Shown: positions 1 to 9,503, counted from the first letter of the stretch. The stretch: 36,158 nucleotides of DNA from Bacteroidota bacterium (GCA_014190515.1 BJGN01000017.1:1-36158); one strand, 5' to 3'. Notes: generated by a model not told the origin, from the letters alone. Numbers and translations are program-made.

Positions 1-618
1 GAAGTTAATCCATTAGCTATTGAAGCTTTTGATGAAATGCAACAGAGATATAATGATATTCTCACTCAAAAGAATGATATATTAGATGCGAAATTATCTT
101 TAGAAAAAACTTTAAATGAGATTGAGCAAACTGCTACTCTAAGGTTTTTAGAAGCCTTCACTCAGGTAAGAACCCATTTTATTGAGGTTTTTAGAAGTTT
201 ATTTACGGACGATGACAATTGTGATTTAGTCTTGGTTGATCCTAATAATCCATTAGATTCAAAAATTGAAATTATTGCAAAACCTAAGGGGAAAAAACCA
301 CAATCTATTAGTCAGTTATCCGGAGGGGAAAAAACACTGACTGCTATTGCCTTATTATTTTCTTTATATCTGCTGAAACCCGCGCCATTTTGTATTTTTG
401 ATGAAGTTGATGCTCCTTTGGATGATACCAATATTTCAAAGTTTAATAAGATTATAAAAAAGTTCTCAGGTGAATCACAATTTATTATCGTAACGCACAA
501 TAAACTCACTATGGCTTCGGTTCAAACCATTTATGGCGTTTTTATGGAAGAACAAGGCGTATCGGGAATAGCAGCCGTCGATTTAAGAGAATATCAAATT
601 CAAGAAACTACCGTCTAA
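1..618 (+). CDS. smc: Chromosome segregation ATPase SMC, C-terminal end (partial)
   Basis: This is the last 205 residues of an SMC protein; the reading frame is open from the first base of the window, so the N-terminal head half, hinge and most of the coiled coil lie outside. Visible are a short end of the coiled coil (to about residue 50), the ABC signature LSGGE at residues 106-110, a Walker B strand ending in D134-E135 (CIFDEVDAPLDD), and the H-loop (IVTHNK). These form the C-terminal half of the head that pairs with the N-terminal Walker A to bind ATP. SMC compacts and helps segregate the chromosome, normally with ScpA and ScpB. Its stop is 4 bases from the stop of the convergent AsmA-like gene. 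RecN or SbcC are less likely because the DEVDAPLDD motif and the NPLAIEAF-type coil entry fit SMC. Confidence 0.95.
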   Translation, partial: EVNPLAIEAFDEMQQRYNDILTQKNDILDAKLSLEKTLNEIEQTATLRFLEAFTQVRTHFIEVFRSLFTDDDNCDLVLVDPNNPLDSKIEIIAKPKGKKPQSISQLSGGEKTLTAIALLFSLYLLKPAPFCIFDEVDAPLDDTNISKFNKIIKKFSGESQFIIVTHNKLTMASVQTIYGVFMEEQGVSGIAAVDLREYQIQETTV

Positions 619-622
619 GCTT

Positions 623-3600
623 TTATTTGAAAAATGGTTTCATAGACTTAAAAGTAGATTGTAAACTATCATTTAATTTGTAAAATTCAATCCATACATT
701 TTGGTTATTCATTTGGTACACAGAGGGTAAATAATTGTATCTTTCTTTTATGGGTTTTTTCGGTATATTTCTAAGCTTATCCTCCGAATATATTCTTCTC
801 AATTCTTTATTTAATTCACTTTTTAAGTATTTTTCCAATTTTAATCTCAATATTTCATTTAAGTTAGGCTGAATTTGAAGGGACACACTAAAATTCTTAG
901 AAATACAATCTTCAATATCAATAGTTACTTCAATACCGTCGGGAAAGCTATTTAAAATATTCGTAGTGGTAAACTCTTCCATTTTAATGTAGGATAACGG
1001 AATGAGTACTTTTACCTTAAAATAACAGTCTTTGTCACCACTTTGTAAACCTGTAAAATAAAAGGGTATATCATTTAAAGTAAGGAAGATAGGCCAGAAT
1101 ATAAATTTTTTATCCTCGTAGCTAACCCACCAATTTAAATTATTTTTGTTATTCTCAATTTCTTTAGCATGTAAACCTTTGTAAGGTTTAATCTGAGTAC
1201 CCGAAATAATGCCGTTCATATTGAAATAAAATAAATATTTTAAGGAGGTAAAAGGGTAATCAGGAGCATTTCCAATATTTCCCGTTAATTTTAATCCTGC
1301 TGGCTTATTCCTTTTATCTACCATTGTAAAATTAAAAATTTGAAGTGGAGATTGGTTTGGCAAAGAGAAGAGGTTCATTTGAAACTTACTAAAATCAAAT
1401 TTTACCACAAAATTATTCTGTTTGTTTACATTTCCTTGCCAATATATAGGCATGTTTCTGTGATAGGCAATCCCTTTATTTAACTCAACTGATTCCTGTT
1501 TTAAGCGTATTTGAAAGGCAATATTATTAAAAACCTGGTCAGCACTTTTTATGCTATCCACATATACCTTGCCAAACATTACGACTCTATCAGGTATTAA
1601 TGAATTAAATGGTCGTGTTACTTTTTTACCTATAATTGGGATAATTTTATTAATTAAACTCGGTTTAGCATCTTCAACTACAACTTTTGATGTACTTTGA
1701 GCTAATAAATCTGAAGACGGTAATATAAAAGGAAACTGAGAGGCCCAAATATTTAAGCTTCCTTTTAGCACACCATTATCAAATAAATAATTATCTAGAT
1801 TCAAAAGATTACCTTTAGTTCTTATATTTAAATTCTGGTATTTAAAACGTAGATTATTAATAATCAGGCTATTCCGTTTATAATTTCCTATAAGGTTGAA
1901 ATTATCGTAAGAAGTACCTTTATATTCGAGTTTTGATGTTTTGAATTGAATGTTTACATCATAAGGAACTATCTCAGGAGACCTTATTTCAGCCCCATCT
2001 TGAACATCTTTCTTATGATTATTTTGATTTAAAGTTAATTTTTCCCTGTGCAAGTCGTTCGATACTATCCAATAATCCAGGTTTGTTTTATCAGAATACA
2101 CGTTAAATGAACCTTTTAATGTTTTCAAGGGACTAAAAAATGCCAAAATATTTGTAATTCTTCCTGAAATAGTCAAAGGATTACCATTATAGTTCCCTTT
2201 AACTAAAGGTAATGTCAGACCTTCCCGAGATAAAAAAGCACTTAGCGTTTTTATAGATGCCCACTTATCTGTTTCAGTCCATTTAAAATCCTTTATTGTC
2301 AATTCCCCGACCATTTTTACATCATCGAATTTTTTATCATCAATATCCGACATTTTACCTTGCATAAAAAGATTTGCTGTAACTAATCCTTTTAAATCAC
2401 TACTTGAAAATATAGGAAGATACTTATGGAGAGAACTAAGTTGTAGCTCCCCCCGGATAAATCCATTTACATAAGGATCATAAAATGGGTTTCTTAAATA
2501 AAGAGCTAAATTAAAATCTTTCCCTTCCATACAAGCTTCCATTTTTGGAATATAAATCTCGAGATTTTCCAAATTATTTGAGTCATTACAAATGGATAGG
2601 TAGGACTGAATATCTGAAATACCTTCTGAATTAAAGTATTCTAGAATACTTCCGTTATTAATTTGTAGGAAACCATTAAAATTTGGATATGTTCTTGGTG
2701 AAACTTGAAATGGCCCTTTTATATTGAGACCTAAGTTAAAATCTCCTTTAATCTGTTTTAACTGTCTAAAAGATGTTTTCTCCAGAGAAGGTAATAATTG
2801 AACCAACTCACTGAATTTGTTATCAGGCGCATAAAGATTTAAATCATAATAATAGTTTGTTGGATTTTTCTTTATTAACCCCTTTATCTGCAATGATAGT
2901 TGATTGATCTTAATATCATTTTCTTTGATAACGTATATTTTTTTTATGTTATCTATATTGAAATCGACATCGAATGATATTTTTGCTTTTTCCATTATTT
3001 GAGATGAACCTATGTACATACTTACCTCATTTGCTCTTGTTTTAGTCTTTAAATTGTAAAAACTTGTACTTAAATCGCCTGAGCCTTTATGAGAAATACC
3101 ATCTGCTTTAATATTAACTTTTGCATTTTCATCTTCAAGTAATAAGAATCCATTGATAATTTCAATGGATTGCAGCGCCAGGTTAAAATTTACTTTTGAG
3201 GTTGATAAACTATCTCTTGATTTATTAAATTCTTCAGCTAGAGGTACTTCATAATTTTTCTGTCCTGAGGAAGAAATTAATAGGGTTAGTTTAGGTTCAT
3301 AAAATCTGATAGATCGAATATAAATGGGTCTTGACTTATCAATAACCGACCATATATCAACGGCAATATCGATGTATTTAACGCTTAAAAGTTCTGAATT
3401 TCCTAAGGCTTTACTTCCAAGTGTGGTGAAATTTGAAAATCTAACGTTAAGAAAAGGAAAAGATCTAAATAATGAAAAATCTACACCTGAGAAATTAACT
3501 TGCTCAATAATGCCAATATCTATAGAATTTATTACACGAAGTGCTAAGGGTTTTCTAAATACGATAGGTAACGAAGATCCTAAAAGGACAAAAAATACAA

Positions 3601-3715
3601 AGGCCAAAGTTGAATATCTATAAAAGGGATTAACCCATTTTAGCCTTATCCACTCTTTGAAAATAATTGTAAAATTGACTAAATTGACCTTAAAATTGGT
3701 TAATAATGACTTCAT
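623..3715 (-). CDS. AsmA-like inner-membrane-anchored envelope protein
   Basis: A 1030-residue protein with a single N-terminal membrane segment at about residues 35-53, preceded by basic residues, followed by a long beta-rich periplasmic part. Repeated pieces of the type 'xLxGxLxI', such as KGSLNIWAS and MVGELTIKDFKW, are typical of AsmA/TamB-like proteins, which are thought to form long grooved beta structures that move or support lipids between the inner and outer membrane. The length agrees with the large AsmA-like proteins of Bacteroidota. The start ATG at 3713-3715 lies 51 bases from the divergent RNase D start; the end meets smc tail to tail. Family assignment rests on architecture and repeat style, not on a catalytic motif. 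The exact role is not known. Confidence 0.7.
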   Translation of the reverse strand: MKSLLTNFKVNLVNFTIIFKEWIRLKWVNPFYRYSTLAFVFFVLLGSSLPIVFRKPLALRVINSIDIGIIEQVNFSGVDFSLFRSFPFLNVRFSNFTTLGSKALGNSELLSVKYIDIAVDIWSVIDKSRPIYIRSIRFYEPKLTLLISSSGQKNYEVPLAEEFNKSRDSLSTSKVNFNLALQSIEIINGFLLLEDENAKVNIKADGISHKGSGDLSTSFYNLKTKTRANEVSMYIGSSQIMEKAKISFDVDFNIDNIKKIYVIKENDIKINQLSLQIKGLIKKNPTNYYYDLNLYAPDNKFSELVQLLPSLEKTSFRQLKQIKGDFNLGLNIKGPFQVSPRTYPNFNGFLQINNGSILEYFNSEGISDIQSYLSICNDSNNLENLEIYIPKMEACMEGKDFNLALYLRNPFYDPYVNGFIRGELQLSSLHKYLPIFSSSDLKGLVTANLFMQGKMSDIDDKKFDDVKMVGELTIKDFKWTETDKWASIKTLSAFLSREGLTLPLVKGNYNGNPLTISGRITNILAFFSPLKTLKGSFNVYSDKTNLDYWIVSNDLHREKLTLNQNNHKKDVQDGAEIRSPEIVPYDVNIQFKTSKLEYKGTSYDNFNLIGNYKRNSLIINNLRFKYQNLNIRTKGNLLNLDNYLFDNGVLKGSLNIWASQFPFILPSSDLLAQSTSKVVVEDAKPSLINKIIPIIGKKVTRPFNSLIPDRVVMFGKVYVDSIKSADQVFNNIAFQIRLKQESVELNKGIAYHRNMPIYWQGNVNKQNNFVVKFDFSKFQMNLFSLPNQSPLQIFNFTMVDKRNKPAGLKLTGNIGNAPDYPFTSLKYLFYFNMNGIISGTQIKPYKGLHAKEIENNKNNLNWWVSYEDKKFIFWPIFLTLNDIPFYFTGLQSGDKDCYFKVKVLIPLSYIKMEEFTTTNILNSFPDGIEVTIDIEDCISKNFSVSLQIQPNLNEILRLKLEKYLKSELNKELRRIYSEDKLRNIPKKPIKERYNYLPSVYQMNNQNVWIEFYKLNDSLQSTFKSMKPFFK

Positions 3716-3766
3716 AACACATATCTAACGATAATTTTTAAGAGTTAGTTTATTAAACACACTTTC

Positions 3767-4978
3767 ATGTGTATCTTTACTACACTTTTAAAACTTGTGC
3801 TAAAATTAAACGTGAAAGAAAATAATAAATTCATTCTTATAGAGAATGACAGCGATTTAAAGTTATTTGCTGACGCTCATCAGCAGGTTAAAGAGATAGG
3901 TATAGATACTGAATTTGTTGGAGAAAAAAGGTACAAACCGTTGATTTGCCTTATTCAAACAGCTTCTGAAATAGGGAATTATATTATTGATCCTTTGGTT
4001 ATTTCAGATTTATCACCTTTTCTTCATTTGATTGAGAATCCTAATATTCTTAAAATTACGCATGCCGGAGACAATGATTATCGAGGTTTTTATCAAAATT
4101 TTGGCATTTTACCTAAGAATATTTTTGATACACAAATTGCTTCCGCTTTTCTCGATTTCAAATATCCCATTTCCTTTAAAAAATTGGTTGAGACCGAATT
4201 TAATTACCATTTGGACAAATCGCATACAGTAACTCAATGGGATCATAGACCTTTGACAAGTAATCAGTTGCAATATGCATTAGATGATGTATTGCCCCTT
4301 ATCGAGTTATATGAACGGATGACGGAAAGATTAATACAAAATGATAGATTATCCTGGGCTCAAGAAGAGTTTAAGCAACTTGAATTAGTAGATACTTATG
4401 CTAAATTGGTCGAAAGTGAGGTAGTCAGCAATCCTATGATTTATTCCCTTTCTTTAAATGAAAGGATATTTTATCTTAGGTTGATGGTCTGGAGGGAAAA
4501 TGTTGCAAAAGAGAGGAATGTAAATAAGGATATGGTCATTCCGGCAAAATATATACATACCCTGGTAAAAGGTATTAAATCTGGAAAAAATTATTTCAAA
4601 GATAATAGAAGGTTTCCAATCAATATTTCAAACGATTATTGGAAATTGTTTGATGAGTTTTATAGGGAGAAGCCTCGGGAAAATGAATTATTGTTGCTTT
4701 CTAACATAGGAAAGGAACCTGAGGAAGACCTGAGGGAAGAGGCAATAATAGATTTAATATACGGTGTCATTAAATATTATTGTATGGAAAATGGTATTTC
4801 AGCCTCCATTGCATTCCCTAAAAATATGTTAAAGAACATGAGACAAAATGATAATTTGCATGCTGGTTTTGTAAACGGCTGGAGATCATCTTTCTTTGGT
4901 GTGGAATTTAATGAAATGCTGACACAAAAGAAGTCAGTTAATGTCATTTTTAAGAACGGTAAAATAATAATTGAATAA
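3767..4978 (+). CDS. rnd: Ribonuclease D-type 3'-5' exoribonuclease
   Basis: A DEDDy-family exonuclease, which trims the 3' ends of tRNA precursors and other small RNAs with two metal ions. All key residues are present: D47 and E49 (GIDTEF), D104 (HAGDNDY), and Y170 with D174 (YALDD), the YxxxD spacing of RNase D. The part after about residue 215 resembles an HRDC domain (RIFYLRLMVWRENVAKER), as expected for RNase D of about 400 residues. The first 15 residues from the ATG look unrelated to the family, and a TAnnTTT-like -7 box lies just inside them at 3772-3779, so the real start may be the GTG at 3812. The ABC ATPase gene follows after 2 bases, so the two are probably co-transcribed. Confidence 0.9.
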   Translation: MCIFTTLLKLVLKLNVKENNKFILIENDSDLKLFADAHQQVKEIGIDTEFVGEKRYKPLICLIQTASEIGNYIIDPLVISDLSPFLHLIENPNILKITHAGDNDYRGFYQNFGILPKNIFDTQIASAFLDFKYPISFKKLVETEFNYHLDKSHTVTQWDHRPLTSNQLQYALDDVLPLIELYERMTERLIQNDRLSWAQEEFKQLELVDTYAKLVESEVVSNPMIYSLSLNERIFYLRLMVWRENVAKERNVNKDMVIPAKYIHTLVKGIKSGKNYFKDNRRFPINISNDYWKLFDEFYREKPRENELLLLSNIGKEPEEDLREEAIIDLIYGVIKYYCMENGISASIAFPKNMLKNMRQNDNLHAGFVNGWRSSFFGVEFNEMLTQKKSVNVIFKNGKIIIE

Positions 4979-4980
4979 TT

Positions 4981-6459
4981 ATGGGGTTCAACTTGAAAAA
5001 CGAAGTAGTTTCCCCCATTTTAACTGTCGATAATTTATCTATTTTTCTTAAGAAGGACAAAGAAAATCTGCTTCTTTTACACCCTTTATCATTTACCATT
5101 TCTCAAAATGAAAGAGTTGGTCTGGTTGGACCTTCTGGATCTGGAAAGAGTATTACGATGAAAGCCATTCTTGGTATACTGCCAGAAAACCTTTTTATAT
5201 CACAAAATACTCCAATTATTTTTCATGAAAATGGTAATGCTAATGTGGTTTCATTTATTCCGCAAAACGCACAATTAAATCTTAATCCTCTGATTACTTG
5301 TGGAAATCAATTACTTGAAGTGGTCAATCTGGTATGTAAATTGTCCACTAAAAGAGAGAAATATGACCAATGTATAGATTGGCTTGAAAAAGTAGGTTTA
5401 TCTGATGCTGTCAGAATTTTTAATTCATATCCACATGAATTATCTGGCGGACAATTGCAGAGGATAACAATTGCTATGGCATTAATTCAAAAGCCATCCC
5501 TTATATTGGCAGATGAACCCACAACGGCACTCGATCCAATCCTTCAGCACCAGGTTCTTACACTACTCTTCACCCTTGCAGATAGTATTCAGGCAGGTGT
5601 TCTTATTATAAGTCATGATGTTCATCTTATTTCAAAATGGACGAATAAATTGATTTATTTAGATAAGGGTAAAAAAGTTGATTATATCTCTCCATATCAG
5701 TTAAATCCCACGGAACAAATTAAAGTGGATGATAGTAAAGAAACATTATTAAGCATTAAAAATGTATCCGTCAAATTTAAGAAAGGCTTATTCCGTCCAA
5801 CTTATTTTACAGCATTGTCAGATATTTGCCTATCAATTAATAAAGGAGAATGCGTAGGTGTTATCGGTGTTTCTGGTTCTGGAAAAAGTACATTGGCTAA
5901 ATTTATCTGCGGTCTAATTCCACAATATGACGGTACTATAAATTTCACTAATCCAAAGGATAAAGTTCAGATGATTTTTCAGAATCCTTTTCTATCTCTA
6001 AATCCTAAATTTCGTGTGGTCGAAACATTAATTTCTTCTCTGAAGACTATAAAAAATAAACATTTGTTAAACAGACAAAACCTTATTGAAATTTTAGATT
6101 TAGTTGGTTTGGATGAATCATTTTTATCCAAATTCCCTCAGGAATGTTCCGGTGGTGAACAGCAACGCATAGCCATTGCCAGAGCCATTTGTGTGAATCC
6201 AAGTTTATTAATATTAGATGAATCGCTGGCAAGTTTAGATATTGAAAGACAGTTTTCTATTGTGAATTTGTTATATGAATTAAAGCAAAAATTAAATATA
6301 TCAATGTTGTTTATATCTCACGATATAAATATGGTTATGGCAGTGAGTGACTATATATATGTTTTGTCTTCAGGGAGCGTTGTAGAATCGGGGAAAACTA
6401 GTGAGCTAAGGTATTACCCGAAAAATGAAGTTACAAAAAGACTTTTATCTCATTTTTAG
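4981..6459 (+). CDS. Fused dual-ATPase ABC protein, oligopeptide/nickel importer type
   Basis: One chain of 492 residues holds two complete ABC ATPase domains, the arrangement of YejF/GsiA-type (DppD-DppF fused) importers. Domain 1: Walker A GPSGSGKS at 50-57, signature LSGGQ at 154-158, Walker B ending D178-E179 (LADEPTTALD), then an H-loop SHD. Domain 2: Walker A GVSGSGKS at 296-303, signature CSGGE at 389-393, Walker B ILDESLASLD near 410-420. Both look able to hydrolyse ATP. Family members energise uptake of peptides or related compounds by two DppB/DppC-like permeases fed by a binding protein, but none of these lies in the window. The gene starts 2 bases after RNase D and is probably in its operon. 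The transported substrate cannot be told from sequence. Confidence 0.9.
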   Translation: MGFNLKNEVVSPILTVDNLSIFLKKDKENLLLLHPLSFTISQNERVGLVGPSGSGKSITMKAILGILPENLFISQNTPIIFHENGNANVVSFIPQNAQLNLNPLITCGNQLLEVVNLVCKLSTKREKYDQCIDWLEKVGLSDAVRIFNSYPHELSGGQLQRITIAMALIQKPSLILADEPTTALDPILQHQVLTLLFTLADSIQAGVLIISHDVHLISKWTNKLIYLDKGKKVDYISPYQLNPTEQIKVDDSKETLLSIKNVSVKFKKGLFRPTYFTALSDICLSINKGECVGVIGVSGSGKSTLAKFICGLIPQYDGTINFTNPKDKVQMIFQNPFLSLNPKFRVVETLISSLKTIKNKHLLNRQNLIEILDLVGLDESFLSKFPQECSGGEQQRIAIARAICVNPSLLILDESLASLDIERQFSIVNLLYELKQKLNISMLFISHDINMVMAVSDYIYVLSSGSVVESGKTSELRYYPKNEVTKRLLSHF

Positions 6460-6503
6460 CTATAATCTTGCAACCTTTTTAGAGATTACTTAGTCTTTGA
6501 TTG

Positions 6504-6511
6504 TATATTTG
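6504..6511 (+). promoter_or_regulatory. Bacteroidota-type -7 box before the small membrane protein
   Basis: TATATTTG matches the Bacteroidota consensus TAnnTTTG. Transcription would begin about 6 bases downstream, leaving a leader of roughly 15 bases before the GTG at 6533. No good TTG -33 element is present at the usual spacing, so this is a tentative call. Confidence 0.4.
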
Positions 6512-6532
6512 TGTTAATTAAAGTATTGCAAG

Positions 6533-6778
6533 GTGAAAAAAGAATTTAATGGTGAAACATGGATGCTAATTGTACTTATTCTTTTAAGTATGTGTAGTTA
6601 TTTGTACTTATATGAAAACAAGTCACATCCAGATAAGGCTTATCTTAATACTTCATTGGAGTTGTCTATGGATGTAGAGGAAGAGAAAAATAATATATCA
6701 AAATCTGTTGATTTTATTGATCAAAAAATTATAAAAAAATCAATAGAAATTATAAAGGAATGGTTACCTGTTAATTAG
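6533..6778 (+). CDS. Small single-span membrane protein, unknown function
   Basis: An 81-residue protein that I do not recognise. Residues 11-27 (MLIVLILLSMCSYLYLY) form one membrane segment; the remainder is polar and charged with a possible short amphipathic helix near the C-terminus (KKSIEIIKEW). The start is a GTG at 6533, with an in-frame ATG at codon 11; the GTG is preferred because it puts basic and polar residues before the membrane helix and follows a TAnnTTTG box at a short distance. The gene lies 73 bases after the ABC ATPase, and its stop codon overlaps that of the convergent metallo-hydrolase (4 bases shared). Small size and lack of known motifs keep confidence moderate. Confidence 0.55.
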   Translation: MKKEFNGETWMLIVLILLSMCSYLYLYENKSHPDKAYLNTSLELSMDVEEEKNNISKSVDFIDQKIIKKSIEIIKEWLPVN

Positions 6779-7674
6779 TTCCATTTAACACCTTTTATTT
6801 TTGTCCAATACCTGACAAGTCCACTTACTGTCATGAAACTTGGGTTGGCTAGACTGTATCTCATAATAACATTTTCATCCATTTTCTTTTCCAACCACAA
6901 TTCCTCAACCATATCCTGAAAGGAATCAATAATTTTGCTTATATCTGATTCTATTTTCATCTTACCCAGTACCCAGTCAGAATATCTTAATAAGGTGTTT
7001 TCCAATACGTTAAGATGTTCGTTCACAGGCAATTGTACTAAGCCAAAATGAGTTAGATAAAGATATTTCGGATGAATATTTCTAATTAGCTGAATAGACT
7101 TACACCAATCTTCAATATGTATATCTGGAGGTGGGCAGGGGGGGACTACTGGACCAGTGCCAATACAAACTCCTGCTACATCTCCTCCAAAAACGATATC
7201 ATTTACAGAAAAAGCAATATGATGAATAGCGTGTCCTGGCGTATGAAGTGATTGTATTTCAAATTCCCCTAAATGTATGCTTTCTAAATGCATCAGTGGG
7301 ATAAGACTGTCTTGCGAAATGGGTTTCATTACTCCCCATAATTTTTCCATAGTCTCACCGTAAATCCTAACGGCAGATCCCCATAATTTTTCAGGATTAT
7401 TTAAATGAGGTAATCCTGCGGGATGCACGTATATTTTAGCTCCATGTTCCGCAAATTTCCATGCAGCACCTGCATGATCAAAGTGAATATGAGAAATAAA
7501 GACATGATTTATATCGGTTATAGCATAGCCAATTTTCTCTATTTCTATGGTAAGTGTCTCAAATGTAGAGAACGGTCCAGTCTCAAATAAAATGGGACCT
7601 AACTTAGAATCCATTAAAAAGGCAGCAATAGACTCAGTAGCTCCTTGAAATTTTAAATCAATAATATGAACCAT
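6775..7674 (-). CDS. Metallo-beta-lactamase-fold hydrolase
   Basis: A 299-residue enzyme of the MBL superfamily, which usually binds two zinc or iron ions and hydrolyses thioesters, esters, phosphodiesters or related bonds. The ligand motif HxHxDH is at residues 62-67 (HIHFDH), followed by H144-H148 (HTPGH), D165 (GGDVAG) and a late His in LTHFG. This pattern fits glyoxalase II-like and uncharacterised MBL hydrolases. An upstream in-frame start at 7713 would overlap fmt by 29 bases and add 13 unrelated residues; the ATG at 7672-7674 gives a family-like N-terminus (MVHIIDLKFQG) 10 bases after the fmt stop and is preferred. It probably shares the fmt transcript. The specific substrate is unknown. 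Confidence 0.85.
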   Translation of the reverse strand: MVHIIDLKFQGATESIAAFLMDSKLGPILFETGPFSTFETLTIEIEKIGYAITDINHVFISHIHFDHAGAAWKFAEHGAKIYVHPAGLPHLNNPEKLWGSAVRIYGETMEKLWGVMKPISQDSLIPLMHLESIHLGEFEIQSLHTPGHAIHHIAFSVNDIVFGGDVAGVCIGTGPVVPPCPPPDIHIEDWCKSIQLIRNIHPKYLYLTHFGLVQLPVNEHLNVLENTLLRYSDWVLGKMKIESDISKIIDSFQDMVEELWLEKKMDENVIMRYSLANPSFMTVSGLVRYWTKIKGVKWN

Positions 7675-7684
7675 AAAAATATTT

Positions 7685-8605
7685 TTAGAACCAGGTATCT
7701 GCTTTATTACCATTAAGATATGACCTTACATCTATTGGTTTTTTACCTGGAATTTGAAATCTATCTAGAGAAATGTAATGATCTCCAGTCTTTAAATATA
7801 TAAATGTTTTGTTATCACTAAGATATTGTTTGTCCATAAAATCTACCTTGGTTTCAACTGATTTAGCTGATAAAATTTTTATTTCTCCTAACGTTGTTGT
7901 TAACCAGGCACCCGGAAATGGACTTAATCCTCGAATTAAATTAATAACCTCTGCCGTTGATTTTGATAAATCTATTTTTCCTGTTTCATGTTGTAATTTG
8001 GGGGCTGTTTTAGTAGATCCTTTCACCTGAGGAACAGACACAAAAGTTGGATCAAGGATACTTTTTAATGAATCAATTACAAGATTAGCACCTACTAACA
8101 TTAAGCGATCATGTAAAGAACCTACATTATCCTCTGGCAGAATCTCGATGGATTTAGTAAGAATTATAGGTCCGGTATCTATATCTTTTCTTATAAAAAA
8201 TGTGGTTACTCCCGTAGTTGTTTCTCCATTTATTATGGCCCAATTGATAGGTGCAGCACCTCGATAATCAGGTAAAATAGAGGCATGTAAATTAATAGTT
8301 CCCAATGGTGGTAAATTCCAAAGTACCTCTGGAAGCATTCTAAAAGCTACAACAATGAATAAATCTGGTTTTAAATCGTTTACCGTTTGTAAGAAAGTTT
8401 CATTTTTAAGATTAGTAGGCTGGAGAACAGGTATATTTAATGTTAATGCAGTTTCTTTAACAGCTGAAATTAACCACTCCTTTTTACCTCTTCCCCCAAG
8501 TTTATCTGGGGCTGTAATTACCGCTGGAATGGTAAAGCCTGAATCATGAAGTTTTAATAGGGTAGGGACAGCAAATGCTGGAGTACCCATAAATATAATA
8601 CGCAT
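7685..8605 (-). CDS. fmt: Methionyl-tRNA formyltransferase
   Basis: Formylates the amino group of methionine on initiator tRNA using 10-formyltetrahydrofolate, giving the fMet-tRNA used in translation initiation. The N-terminal Rossmann-like domain starts MRIIFMGTPAFAVP and carries the catalytic residues N105, H107 and D143 in NLHASILPDYRGAAPINW and DIDTGPI. A C-terminal OB-like domain (about 205-306) binds the tRNA. At 306 residues the length is normal. The gene heads a probable two-gene unit with the MBL-fold hydrolase and is divergent from the alpha/beta hydrolase at 8681. Formyltransferases of nucleotide or sugar pathways are excluded by the GTPAFAVP start and two-domain length. Confidence 0.97.
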   Translation of the reverse strand: MRIIFMGTPAFAVPTLLKLHDSGFTIPAVITAPDKLGGRGKKEWLISAVKETALTLNIPVLQPTNLKNETFLQTVNDLKPDLFIVVAFRMLPEVLWNLPPLGTINLHASILPDYRGAAPINWAIINGETTTGVTTFFIRKDIDTGPIILTKSIEILPEDNVGSLHDRLMLVGANLVIDSLKSILDPTFVSVPQVKGSTKTAPKLQHETGKIDLSKSTAEVINLIRGLSPFPGAWLTTTLGEIKILSAKSVETKVDFMDKQYLSDNKTFIYLKTGDHYISLDRFQIPGKKPIDVRSYLNGNKADTWF

Positions 8606-8680
8606 TTTTTTGGCTAAATTTAATAATTTAACGAAGCTAATAAATTTTAGTTCTATACTCTTTCTTATATTACGATAAAA

Positions 8681-9499
8681 ATGGAAAAATTCACTTTACC
8701 GCTGTCAAGCGAAATTACATTATCTGGCTTAAAATGGGAAATTGATAACCCAAAAGCTAATTTAATTCTTGTTCATGGTGCTGGAGAACATGTTGGAAGG
8801 TACAATCATTGGGCTAAATTATTTAATCATCAGCTTATTAATGTTTACGGAGTTGATCATTATGGGCATGGAAATAGCCCTGGTACCAGAGGACATTTAA
8901 CTAATTATGAACTTTATTTAAACGAAATTAAGGCGTTAAAAAAAATGATTGATGATCAAGCGGATGTACTTCCACTCCTTTTATACGGTCATAGCTTAGG
9001 TGGAAATATAGTCCTTAACTGGATTCTTGAACAAGAAAAATCAGTAGATTATGTCATTGCATCAGCCCCTTGGATTAAACTAAAGCTCGTTCCTCCAACG
9101 TGGAAAATATCTCTGATGAAATGGCTTAGTGGTATCCTACCTGCACTAAGTCAAAGTAATGAATTAGATCCTAATTGGCTGTCAAGAGATAAATTGGTTG
9201 TTGAACGTTATATAAATGACACTTTAGTTCATAATAAAATTACGCTGTCGGCCGCTAATATTCTTTTCCAACGCGCAGAAATATTAGAAACTTATAATAA
9301 GCAAATAATTGATAAGGTATTAATTATTCATGGTTTGGATGATAAAATAACAGATGCCGCCGCAAGTCAGGCTTTTGCTACCAGAACAGGTATTGATTAT
9401 CATGGCGTAAAGGGACTTTACCACGAGTTACATAATGAACCTGAACAAATAGAAATATTTAATTATATTTGTAATTGGTTAAATAAAAACGGGTTATAG
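8681..9499 (+). CDS. Alpha/beta hydrolase, monoacylglycerol lipase-like
   Basis: A 272-residue serine hydrolase of the Hydrolase_4 (monoglyceride lipase/lysophospholipase) group. The oxyanion-hole strand VHGAGEH is at 31-37, the nucleophile S105 in GHSLGG, the acid in LIIHGLDD (D220/D221), and the His in GLYHELHNE near 248. The HGAGEHxGRY and YHELHNEP motifs are typical of monoacylglycerol lipases. There is no signal peptide, so it likely acts in the cytoplasm or at the inner membrane face on lipid esters. It ends 4 bases before the C39 exporter gene and thus appears to be the first gene of that export operon, which is not an expected partner; see findings. Confidence 0.88.
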   Translation: MEKFTLPLSSEITLSGLKWEIDNPKANLILVHGAGEHVGRYNHWAKLFNHQLINVYGVDHYGHGNSPGTRGHLTNYELYLNEIKALKKMIDDQADVLPLLLYGHSLGGNIVLNWILEQEKSVDYVIASAPWIKLKLVPPTWKISLMKWLSGILPALSQSNELDPNWLSRDKLVVERYINDTLVHNKITLSAANILFQRAEILETYNKQIIDKVLIIHGLDDKITDAAASQAFATRTGIDYHGVKGLYHELHNEPEQIEIFNYICNWLNKNGL

Positions 9500-9503
9500 T
9501 ATT

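Noticed and set aside
7675-7713. Longer start of the MBL-fold hydrolase overlapping fmt by 29 bases
   Set aside because: The added residues do not resemble the family, while the ATG at 7672-7674 lies just after the fmt stop.
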